Position numbers and translations under genes: made by a program. A DNA stretch of 64,000 nucleotides. It comes from Anaeramoeba flamelloides. Lineage: Eukaryota; Metamonada; Anaeramoebidae. Under the pieces are notes generated by a model. The model was not told the origin of the DNA. It was given only the letters and a program-made list of their open reading frames with translations, and did no database searches. Location of the stretch: NCBI GenBank assembly GCA_027625915.1, contig JANTQA010000070.1, positions 749,001 through 813,000 on the forward strand, read 5' to 3'. Shown here piece by piece: positions 1 to 9,664 of the stretch; position 1 is the stretch's first letter; every line of letters starts with the position of its first letter.

Positions 1-479
1 AGCTTTAATGATCTGAAAAAATGAATAAAAAAACTTTTTCTGAATTTTTTTTTATTTTTTTAAAAAATTATTTTTTTTTCTTAAAGATCTTCACCACTTC
101 AACGAAATATAACTCACGCAATTTGACTCATTGTTTCGAAAATGAGAAATATATTTTTCAATCTATGTGCTATAAATATCACCCTATTTTGAAAAATATA
201 TTACGTATTTTATCAAATTCATAAAAATAACTACATTTGTTAACTTTTAAGAGTACAACCCTTACAATGAAATTTTTCTTTTTGCAATCTTAAAAAAATT
301 ATCCCTAATTATGAGTATTTAATTCTCAAATAAAAAATAAACCATCATACGTTGTATGATAGATTTTAAAAAATTAACAATGGAAATTCAGAAGATTTTT
401 TTGAAAAAAGTAATAGTCTCAACATTCAATTTTAAATTTCAATTTAAATCGTTTGTTAATTTAAATTTTGAATCCAATC

Positions 480-1130
480 TTGTAAGTTTTCGAATTGTTC
501 ACTTTTTGAGATTTCAAAGAAGATTTTTTTTTCTTTCATTTTTTAAAATGAGTCAACTTTACAAAAAGAATCTAACAAACACCATACTAGATAAACATTA
601 AGAATTATATAACAACCCCTGAGTGAATTGAATTAATTTTGTTTTGAAAGAAAACAATTCGTTTCAAATTGAAGAAATTTAAGTATAAGGAAATATAAAA
701 CACAAAAAAGATTAATTTTTTTTTTTCTATATTTCATTTGGATTTTTGAATTTGAGATCCTTTGAATCTTTGTCCATACATTTCTTTTTATTTTGAAAAT
801 CTGTGAATTTTTTTTTTTTTTTTGATTTTTTGTCAATTAAGATCCTATTAAACTTTTTTTTTTTTATTTGAATTTTTGAAATTGAATATCCTTTGAATCT
901 TTGTCCATAAATTTCTTTTTATTTTGAAAATCTTTAATTTTTTTTATTTGTTTTTTGATTTTTTATCAATTAAGATATCTGTAAAAACTTTTTTTTGTTA
1001 TTTGGATTTTCAATATTGAAATAAGTTGAATCTTTACCTATATTTCATTTTATTTTTTCCAGCCAAAAGAAGAGCATTTTTACTAGTTATTTTTTAGTCT
1101 GAAGTTGCGCACCGATTACATGGAAAATCC
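480..1130 (+). repeat. dispersed repeat, first of three copies
   Basis: This segment resembles 30050-30450 and, more loosely, 39240-39640 in the same orientation. Shared landmarks in order are a 'cactttttgag' block, a 'gaattgaatt' block followed by a degenerate AAATTTAAG stretch, and an ending 'ccaaaagaag' then 'ttatttttag'. This copy is longer because its middle is expanded into a tandem repeat of about 130 bp. The type of element is unknown; no coding frame is seen. Confidence 0.55.
736..1062 (+). repeat. tandem repeat, unit about 130 bp, roughly 2.5 copies
   Basis: Units start at 736, 866 and 1000 with ATTTGgATTTTT. Each of the first two continues through 'ctttgaatctttgtccata', 'tttctttttattttgaaaatct', a T tract and 'tcaattaagat'; the third is partial. 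The single-unit version seems to occur near 30340-30400. Confidence 0.75.
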
Positions 1131-2177
1131 ACGGTGATAATTTGATCCCCAATTAATCAAGCAAATTTTAATTTCACTTTTTTACCTCTTACCGTCTCGT
1201 AAAAATGGCGATTAAAAATTTATTTAAAATCTTGTATTTTTATCACTAATTTTTAATTGAAAAATTGTATAATTATATTTAAATGTATTCACATGTATTT
1301 TTACTTTAATTCTTCGAATAGATCATGGCCTTTCGTTTCAAATCAAATATAACAATGAATCAATTACCTTGGTTGCCTTTTCAAAACAACAAAAAAAGAA
1401 TTGGATATCTGGAATCAAGAAACAAATTTCAAAATTGAAAAATTCCAAAACTAAAATCCAAGCAAGAAAAAAAAAAAAAAAATAATTAAAAATGAAATTC
1501 TCAAAAAAAACAAAATTATTAAATTTTGTTCGAAAATAATATTAATATTTTTTATTTATTTTTTTTTTTTTTGATTAGAATAAAATCTTATGTATAAAAA
1601 TTATTAATAAAATTATTAATAAAAATATTTTTTATTTTATTTTTTTTTATTTGAAATCAAATTTCCAAAATTAATTTGATTTGTGTATGTCTATATATAT
1701 ACCTTAATGTATGGGGATAGTGTTTTTTTTTATTTTAAGAATTTTTTTTAATGAATATAAACATCTAAATTTGATTAGACTATTGTTAAAACTAACCCAA
1801 CTTATGATTCACTATTTTGGTTCAACAAATCCCCAGAATGCTTTGTTAAAAATTGAAAAAAAATAAAAATATTTTCATCTTTTTCGTTATTTTTTAGTCA
1901 TTAAAATCAAAATTAATTTAAAGATCAGTCAAAAGTGTGACGAAGAGAAGTTGCTTGTTTTTCTCTGGTATTTGTATAAATAAAGAAAACCTAATTGTAA
2001 TTTTTTTCTTTAAAAAAATACAACTCCCTTTTTTTCTTTACCAAGTGGAACAAACTACCAAAACAAAACAGTTTTTAAACCAAAATCGAAATTTAAACTA
2101 TTCTTTGTATGCGTTGATAAATGGTATTTCACTTTTTTTGTTATTTAGTTCAACCAACTAAAGATATAATCCAACTA

Positions 2178-2374
2178 CTACTGCCATTTCCACTATAAGG
2201 CAAGACTCCAAGGAAATTTTAGCCACAAAATAATCTCAAATTTAGGAACAAAATTCAAATTCTAGCTAAATAATTTGTTCAAAAAAAATTCCAAATTTTA
2301 TGCCTTAATTTAAGATTTTTTTGTACCTTAAATTTCATTTAAAGTTTGTTCCTTAAATTTAAAACTGACTGTAC
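2178..2374. repeat. palindromic MITE-like element, copy 1
   Basis: This is a roughly 200-bp imperfect palindrome with ends resembling CAGTCAGTTCCACTTTTAAG and its complement. Internal blocks 'tctcaaattt' and 'cttaatttaagatt' are complementary across a short AT loop. It shares its ends and layout with 3592-3793 and 52510-52718. There is no coding capacity, so it looks like a non-autonomous DNA element. It is the most diverged of the three copies. Confidence 0.7.
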
Positions 2375-3591
2375 CAAATTTTCAACTTACAAATGGTTTT
2401 ATTTTGGAAATTTATTTGTAATATTTCAAACCCACTTTGTAATAAATAATCTCAAAAAGTAAATCCCATTAATGAAAATGAGTATCAAATATAAACTCTT
2501 TTACAAAAATTGTGACTAACCTGAAATAATAAATTGAAAAAAAAAAAATTATCCTTTAGTATTCAAGAACAATTAATAACTAAATATGATTTGTAATTCA
2601 CTTTTAAGTCATTCTAAATATATAAAAGCCTGATATACTAAAAATTAAAAAAAAATAAAACCAAAAACTAAAAAAAAGTGAGTCACAATTTTTGAAATTA
2701 AATTTACGGATTTTTTATTACTAGACTTTTACTGAAAAAAAGTTGAACAACAAGATTTTTTATGAATAATTAAATCCATTTTCAAAAACATTACATAGTC
2801 GAAATTTTCTTAGTATTTATTTATCTTTTCGAAGATCTCTTTTTTTTTCCCACATGATCTTTTTTTTAAAAAAAAAAAAAAAAACAAGAAAAACAAAAAT
2901 TTGAAAAAGCAAAACTAAAAATTGCAAAATTAGAAAAAATGAGTCTGATCCAAAAATTAGAAAATATTTTTTGTTAAAAATACGGGTATAAACCCCAAAA
3001 CGACTCCCATTAACCTTATAAAGTGAGTCCAAATTTTGGAAAAATAGTTTAGATGTCTATTAAAGATTTAATTATTGGATTTAAATTCTTACTTCAAAAA
3101 AAGCTTGTAAATACCGTTTTCCAGTCTTTATTTCAACTAAATAAAGTCCCCCCCACCCCCAGAATTTGAAATAGATGCTTTCCAAAAAATTATTAATATA
3201 AAAATAAATGTCTATTTATTTTTCAAAAAAACAAGTATTTCAAGTCGATTCGTTTTTCAAAATTAATCGATTTTGGATCAACTTCTTATAATCAAAAAAC
3301 AGAGTATCTAAACTTTTTTAAACTTTTCAAATCTAAATTTCAACAAGGGACTATCATTTACTTCCAAATTAATAGCTTTTAATTATGTTTTCACGATTAT
3401 AGATTAGCAAAAAATATTTCAGTTTATTATCCTTGAATTTTTTTGAATATTTTATTGATTAACAATTCCAATTCATTTTTTAATATTCACAGAAGAGTCA
3501 ATATTATTTTTGGTATTGATTACTGGAAATTAGAAAAAAAAAAAAAATACTGAAATTGTGGAGAAAGTCATATATTGAAACACAAAAATAT

Positions 3592-3793
3592 TGACAATCA
3601 GTTTCAAATTTAAGGCACGAACTTTCAAGGAAATTTAAGGCAAATAAAAATCTCAAATTAAGGCACAAAATTTAGAATTATTTTTATTTCAACTTATTTT
3701 ACTAGAATCTGAATTTTGTGCCTTAATTTGAGATTTTTATTGCACCATATTATTCGCGGAAGTTTATACCTTAAAAGTGGAACTGACTGTAAT
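3592..3793. repeat. palindromic MITE-like element, copy 2
   Basis: Same family as 2178-2374 and 52510-52718. The left end reads 'caatcagtttcaaatttaag' and the right end 'cttaaaagtggaactgactg'. The inner stem pairs 'tctcaaattaaggcacaaaa' with its complement near 3713-3735. It has a short loop and no ORF. Confidence 0.75.
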
Positions 3794-4559
3794 GTTTTTT
3801 TTTTTTTTTTGTAATTGAATAGAGGTTAATCAACAAAATTACCCACTTTTTTACTGTTAGAGTTTTTTTAGTCCAAAAAATAAAATGAATATTTCTGTGT
3901 TTTTTATATTGAATTTTAGAAATTAAAAAAAAAAAATCGGTCAACTTTTCAAGAATTTAAAAGAATTGATTAAAATATTACCTTTTTCTCTATTCTTTTA
4001 AATTCTAGGCACTCTACGATATATGACGGCACTCTCAAAAACTAAATTTATTTAGAGTTTACTGTCATAATTAAAAGGTAGTCAAGATGATTACTCACAA
4101 AATTACTTTTCTTTAAAAAAAATGAAAAGAAAATCTTTTAAATTTTTAAATAAAGACAAGAAAAATAGAAAGAAAAGTCAGAAATTAAATAGAGAAAAAA
4201 AAAAAAAAACTAAAATAAACCAAAAACGTCATTTATTATTTTTTTTTTGTAATCCAAATATTGAATGTGCTGTAGATCTTTTCTTTTTGTTGAAAATTTC
4301 TGTGCAACCATAATTTGTTTTAATAAAAAAGTTTAACTATATAACCAACTATTGATCAAATGTAATAAGTTTACTTTATTAAGTTATAAATAAGAACGTT
4401 ATAAATATGGTTAAATTCATAAATTTCTGAGTTTTTAAGACTAAGAATTTGTTTTAGAAATCTTCCATTTGAGTTGCTTTTTTCCTTTATTGTTATTTTT
4501 GCAAAATCCTAGTCTTGTTTCGGCAAAATCCTAGTATGATATATTTACTCGACGACATT

Positions 4560-4900
4560 AACCCATCACAATTAAGACCCACTGAATTGCACGGAAACTT
4601 CAATTTAGTGCACCCCAGCTGACTTCAGTTTACTTTTGTTGGATTCAGTTTGCTACAGTTACTTACATCGAGTTCAATTCGTTGAAGATCAGATCAAGTT
4701 AGTTTCTTTAAGATCTAATCATGAACAAGTCTACTTTGCTAAAGACCAAATTTTTAACAAGAATTCAAATTCTGATAAAGATTTTTTATCTCTTTTTCCT
4801 CCCCAAATACCTAAAAAAACAAAAAGAGGAGGAACCCAAACAACTAATAAATGGAAATTTGTATAAATTAAAAAGTCATAAACATAAAAAATTCGAATAT
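4560..4900 (-). repeat. dispersed repeat, inverted relative to 21040-21280
   Basis: The reverse complement of this segment aligns with 21040-21280. Shared blocks include 'cctctttttgttttt', 'tagacttgtt', 'gattagat', 'tgatcagatcttc' (with one change) and 'aaactgaatccaaca'. Two short plus-strand ORFs in this stretch (4636-4866 and 4721-4948) fall inside the repeat and are unlikely to be genes. Confidence 0.65.
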
Positions 4901-5285
4901 TTTCCGTTTTCCAGTATCTTGGACTTTTTTATCTTTTTCACGGGTTGATAATGCAAATATTAAAGCTGAACTAAACTTCAAAACAATTCAATAAAACTTG
5001 CAATTCAATTTTTGATTTCTATTTTACAAAATAAATACAATAAAATTTGTAATAAAAATGGAATTCTCCAACTAATTTATTTATTTTTTTTAATGAATTA
5101 TTAAATTAAAAAATAGATTTCTTTGAAAAACTTTATTTTAATCAAAGAAAACATTGAAAAAATTATTTTAAAAAAGAAAGCAAGGAAAAAAAAAAATATA
5201 CAACCTAAAAACAATTTCAAAAAAGGATCTTGGAATCTAAAATTAATAAAAAAAAAAAATGTAATTAAATCTAATCTAATTGAAA

Positions 5286-6887
5286 TTAATTTAATTGACT
5301 TGAGGGCTGCGAAAGTTTCTTTATTGCACTAATTAATTTATTTGAATATTGCTTTGTTATTGGGGTATATTTGGGATCTTTATTTTCCCAAACTTGTAAC
5401 AAATAAGGAACATCAAACCAAAAAACTTGGTCAACTTCACCATCTAAAAATTTGAATTGATCTGTTTCAGTCTTGTCCCAAGGCAAAATAAAAATATGAA
5501 TAAATTCACGAACATATTTTTTAGTAGTTTTATAGATGAGATGGTCGGTAAAAACAGGGATTAATTGTCTTTTTTTAACAGAGATGCCAAGTTCCTCTTT
5601 TAGTTCTCTGACCGCGCCCGTGGTTGGGATTTCTCCTTGAGAAACATGGCCTGAACAGGAAACATCTAATATGCCCGGATAGCTTTTATTGGGGGCACGC
5701 TTTTGTAAAAGTAGCTGATTCTTCTCAAAATTATAGAGCCAAACATCACAAACAGAATGCCAAATGCCTTTCGAATGCACAACTGATCTTGGTAATGAAT
5801 AATCCAGCGAGATTCTGTTCTCATCAAGAACATCAAAATGTTCTTCTAAGGTTAAAATATAAATTTCTATTAAATGATTTTTTTTTAAAGTGAACATTCC
5901 TGTTTCTCGATCGTTTTTTTTTATTATTTTTTGTCCCTGTTCATGTTTCAGTGTCTGTACCTGTTTCTGTTCTTGCCCCTGTTCTTTTATTTGTTTATTT
6001 TCTAATTGTACCGATATTTTCTTCAATAATCGAATTTTAAAACCCAATGTTTTGGCATGCTTTACGAAATCTAATTCGATGAATTGCTTCTCGTAATTTC
6101 TTTTGCTTTTCGAAAAAGTAATTAATATTTTCCCGCTTCCATCCAAACTTAAAACTTTTTTACAGAGTTCGATGAGTTTTATTTGTTTTTTTTGTTTTAA
6201 AGATTCAATTTGCCCAGATAGCAAGATAGTATCAAATTTTTTGGTTAATTTTTTCTTAAATTTTTTTTTTAAATCTTGATAAAGTATTTTTTTGTTCTTT
6301 TTGAATTTCTTCTTTGATAATAACAATTGTTCAATTAGTTTGTCCTCAATTTTATTATTATTATTATTATTTCTCTCCTTTTTCTCTTTTAATTTCCTAA
6401 AAAACGATTCGGCAACAAAAATATTATCATCATTTAAATTCGGAAAAAATGTTTGGATCGTTTCTTTGAGAAATGGTCGGCTTTGTTCCTGTTTTTGGTT
6501 CTTGTTTTTTGTAAACGAACTGAACTCTTTGTGATTCTTGGATCTTCTTTTACAAAGCCCAAGATTCGAAATTATTTTTTCTTCAAAGGCAACAACAACA
6601 TTACAATGTTTTTGTTTGGCAATTAGAGATGGCAGTGGGTGGAAGGTTTGCAATTGCAAAACATTCTCAAATTGGATGCGATCAAATTGTGATCCAAATT
6701 TACCATCGATTAAGTCACTGATAATTAAAGAACGAACTAAGCAATCTTCAGTATCAACTATTTCATTTGAATCAATTTCTTGCAAAAAATTCGTGAATTG
6801 TTGACTTTGCTTTTGAAACTTGTTTTGTTCGACTACAAAATGGTTTTGGCCATTGGTGTTTTGAATGAAATAATTTTTGTTTTTCAT
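5286..6887 (-). CDS. Nudix hydrolase with degenerate methyltransferase-like N-terminus
   Basis: A 533-residue single-exon frame with an ATG start at 6887. The C-terminal part (about 370-515) is a Nudix domain of the isopentenyl-diphosphate isomerase-like group. The Nudix box at residues 413-435 is complete: G-x5-E-x7-REL-x-EELGI, with the REL and EEL glutamates that bind metal. The preceding 'LLLQKRAPNKSYPG' stretch is typical of the group. Such enzymes cleave nucleoside-diphosphate-type or prenyl-diphosphate substrates; the substrate here is unknown. The N-terminal 330 residues hold 'NVLQLQTFHPLPSLIA' and, after a Lys-rich linker, 'FDTILLSG' and 'GKILITF'. This layout recalls a class I methyltransferase fold that has lost its glycine loop, which is a weak inference. 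Two low-complexity linkers (poly-Asn near residue 175, Gln/Glu near 310) separate the parts. The Nudix call is firm; the N-terminal call is tentative. Confidence 0.85.
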   Translation of the reverse strand: MKNKNYFIQNTNGQNHFVVEQNKFQKQSQQFTNFLQEIDSNEIVDTEDCLVRSLIISDLIDGKFGSQFDRIQFENVLQLQTFHPLPSLIAKQKHCNVVVAFEEKIISNLGLCKRRSKNHKEFSSFTKNKNQKQEQSRPFLKETIQTFFPNLNDDNIFVAESFFRKLKEKKERNNNNNNKIEDKLIEQLLLSKKKFKKNKKILYQDLKKKFKKKLTKKFDTILLSGQIESLKQKKQIKLIELCKKVLSLDGSGKILITFSKSKRNYEKQFIELDFVKHAKTLGFKIRLLKKISVQLENKQIKEQGQEQKQVQTLKHEQGQKIIKKNDRETGMFTLKKNHLIEIYILTLEEHFDVLDENRISLDYSLPRSVVHSKGIWHSVCDVWLYNFEKNQLLLQKRAPNKSYPGILDVSCSGHVSQGEIPTTGAVRELKEELGISVKKRQLIPVFTDHLIYKTTKKYVREFIHIFILPWDKTETDQFKFLDGEVDQVFWFDVPYLLQVWENKDPKYTPITKQYSNKLISAIKKLSQPSSQLN

Positions 6888-9090
6888 AATCGCTCATTCA
6901 AGACCTGTGGTTGAGAAAAGTTGCTGAAAAAATTAGAAAAAAAATGTATTTTATTTTGGGGCTTTCAATACTTTTTGCTTGTAAATAATTATTTTAATTT
7001 TAAATACAAATCTAATAGATCAATTGTTTCAAGTATTTACTTTTAATTATAGTTTCCCTCAGTTAACAAATATTGTTTTTTTTTTGTTGCTCGATTGGCT
7101 TTAGGTATGAATTTTTAAAATAATTGTGCAAATTTCAAAGAGATTCATGTTTTTGAAAAAAATTGTTTCAAAATATAAAATTTGATCATTTAAAAATTGA
7201 AAAAACATAAATTAACAATAACAAGACTGATAGTACTTCATTGTAAATAACACAAATAAATTCGTTGACTTGTAAGAAAGGTAAGTCTTAAGGGGGTTAG
7301 TACATTTTACAAATTTTGAGTTCCACAATTTATACGAAATTGAATCCTTTAAATCATTTATTTATCCAAACACATTAATATTTTCATCAATATGAGAGTA
7401 TAATATGTCATAGTATCATATATTTACCTACCAATTAAAAAAATAGAAATCAAAAAAATGAAAAAATTGATCAAGAAAAAATAAATAAAAATAATTTATT
7501 TCTTGAAATTATCTGTAAAATTTGATACAACTACTTATTTTTAACTTCAGTTTTATCTTTCATGCTTCAGGGAAAAAAGTTTTTAATCGAAAATTTTTGA
7601 TTTACAAATTACATCCTATTTCCTAAATATTTCCGAAATGAATTTAAAAATCGTCTTTTCATTGAATTCATCTAATTCTAGTTTTTGGTTCAGAAAATAG
7701 GATATTTTTTCAATTCTTTTTTGAAATTAAAAGTTTATTGGATGGATTTGTTTGATTTGATCATTGGTTTATTTTCAATTAAATTAAAAAGTAAAAATAA
7801 TTGTGAATCTGATTTGAATTTTTTCTTAATTTTTCTTTTTCTATAGGTTGAATCTTTTGTAAGTGTTTTTTGATTAGGAGAATCCAATTACTTTTTTTTT
7901 TAATCTTAAAAACGTTTTTTTTGTTTTTGGCTTTGTTTTATAAAAATATTTGAAACAAGAATTTTGAAAACTAATTTGCAATAAAGTGTTTCTTTAAATA
8001 ATAATAAATAGTAGTTTGGAAGAAATTCAAGGTAATTAAATTTTTTGGATTCATCCAAATTAAGAAGATATAGAACACAAATAATTGAAAATGAACATTT
8101 ATCGGTTGAATTATTTTTCTTTATTCTTGATTTAAGCAAATTTATCTGGAAAGGTGATTTTTCATTTTTTGATGTTCAAAAAGAAAAGATATGTTTCAAA
8201 TATACTCCAATATATGTCAATTTTTTTGGTTTATTAAAGTGATAATTTCTGACATTCATCATAAACACATTTCTAGATCCAAAACTAAATAAAATTAAAC
8301 TATAAATTTAATAAAAATCAAAAAAAAATGATGAAAAAATCTAAAAATGAAAGATTCTACTTTGATTTACTTTGTGTTTTATTTCTTTCCACAAATAGAG
8401 CCGCGAATGGTATTTTGGCTTCAAAATTTCAATATCTCATAACACTCAAAAAATATTTTTTTTTCAGCAAGGTTGTATTAATTATAGTTTCTCAAAATCG
8501 TAAAATGTCCCTACTTTTTTAATAGTGAAAAAAAAAATTATGTTTTCTCAATGATCATGAGCAGAATAGATCGAAGAAAATTTTCACTTCACTTCATTTT
8601 CAAGATAGCTACAATAAATTTGAAGTAATATATTGGAATTTGTACCTCTTTTTGTTTGTAACTTTTTTATATCCTGTATATTGTATTTATTTGGAGAATT
8701 AAAAATGCAAGAAGAAGGGAATTTTGTAAGATCTAAAAAAGAATAATTAACAAAATTTATTAACTATTATATTTTAAATACTTCATCAAAAATTTAAATA
8801 TTGTAAAAGTTTTTTCATGTTTTTAAAGTGTTTCGAAGTTGAAAAAGAAAGGATAGTAAAAAAAACCTAAAACAAGAAAAAGGGACATATATGAGCAAAT
8901 CTAAAGGTAGTATTTTTGTTATTTTCCAAAGTTCATTCTATCTCTTTCTTTGTGTTAATTCAAACAAAAACACAATGATAGGTGGAAATTTTATGTTGAA
9001 AAGGGTTCTGGACAAACAAATAGTAACCATTTCCATTTTCTTCATTTTTTTTTTTTTTTAATTCAAGAATGAGTACTCAAAGTACACCTG
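6888..9090. other. intergenic, no feature recognised
   Basis: AT-rich DNA between the Nudix gene and a module array. Short open frames at 7906-8522 have no recognisable domain, no convincing splice partners and the same composition as the surrounding non-coding DNA. Confidence 0.5.
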
Positions 9091-9099
9091 TTTACCTTT

Positions 9100-9483
9100 T
9101 GTTTTTTCCAGAATTAAAAAGAATTGAGTAAATTGTTGTATTTTTCTCTATTATTTTGAATTCTGGAAAAGCGCCTATACAATTTTCTGCTTTTACGTTT
9201 ATTTGGAAAATCAATAGATTTTCGTGAGATTTTTTTGAGTTTTCAATTTATTTGTGAAGTGTTCTAGGTTTTTTTGAGTTTTCTATTTATTTCAAAAAGT
9301 AAAAAAAACCTAGAACACTTCACAAATAAAACAGAAAACCTCAAAAAAACCTAGAACACTTCACAAATAAAACAAAAAACCCAGTGAAAACGTAGGTTCT
9401 TTATGGTACTATATTATACTTTCAAAAAACTGATGATTGTAAGAGGATCTTTGATTCTCTCTTCAATCATTTTTTTTTTTATA
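9100..9483. repeat. module array: F-hairpin plus B-type inverted modules
   Basis: It starts with the F hairpin (9104-9170), whose stem pairs 'ttttccagaattaaaaagaa' with 'ttgaattctggaaaa'. A B-type inverted set follows (about 9215-9390), built from 'atttgtgaagtgttctagg' and its complement, the latter present twice in tandem. The right edge is 'taagaggatctttgat' and 'tcttcaatca' before a T tract. The same modules recur at 11830, 12355, 17730-18345, 21715-22400 and 51670-52245. Confidence 0.7.
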
Positions 9484-9664
9484 GAAAAAATTCTAGTATT
9501 TTAAGTATTCTCTCACACTTTAAAGTAATTCAAATTTCTTCACACCTTGGGTAATCACAAATATATATATCTGGGGATTTCAAACATTAAATAGTCATTT
9601 CGAATTCTAAAATTTTAAGAAATGAAAAAACAAAAAAATTATTTTTTAAATTTTATTTATCAAA

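Larger units (their letters stand above)
1..5285. other. gene-free repeat-rich stretch
   Basis: I see no convincing exon here. Open frames are short, AT-biased and match no family. The stretch holds a dispersed repeat (480-1130) with an internal tandem repeat, two 200-bp palindromic elements (2178-2374 and 3592-3793), a module hairpin (about 3944-4075) and an inverted-copy repeat (4560-4900), separated by A/T homopolymer-rich DNA. Confidence 0.6.

Noticed and set aside
4636-4948. Two overlapping plus-strand ORFs with some protein-like composition
   Set aside because: They lie in a repeat whose inverted copy at 21 kb does not keep the frame.
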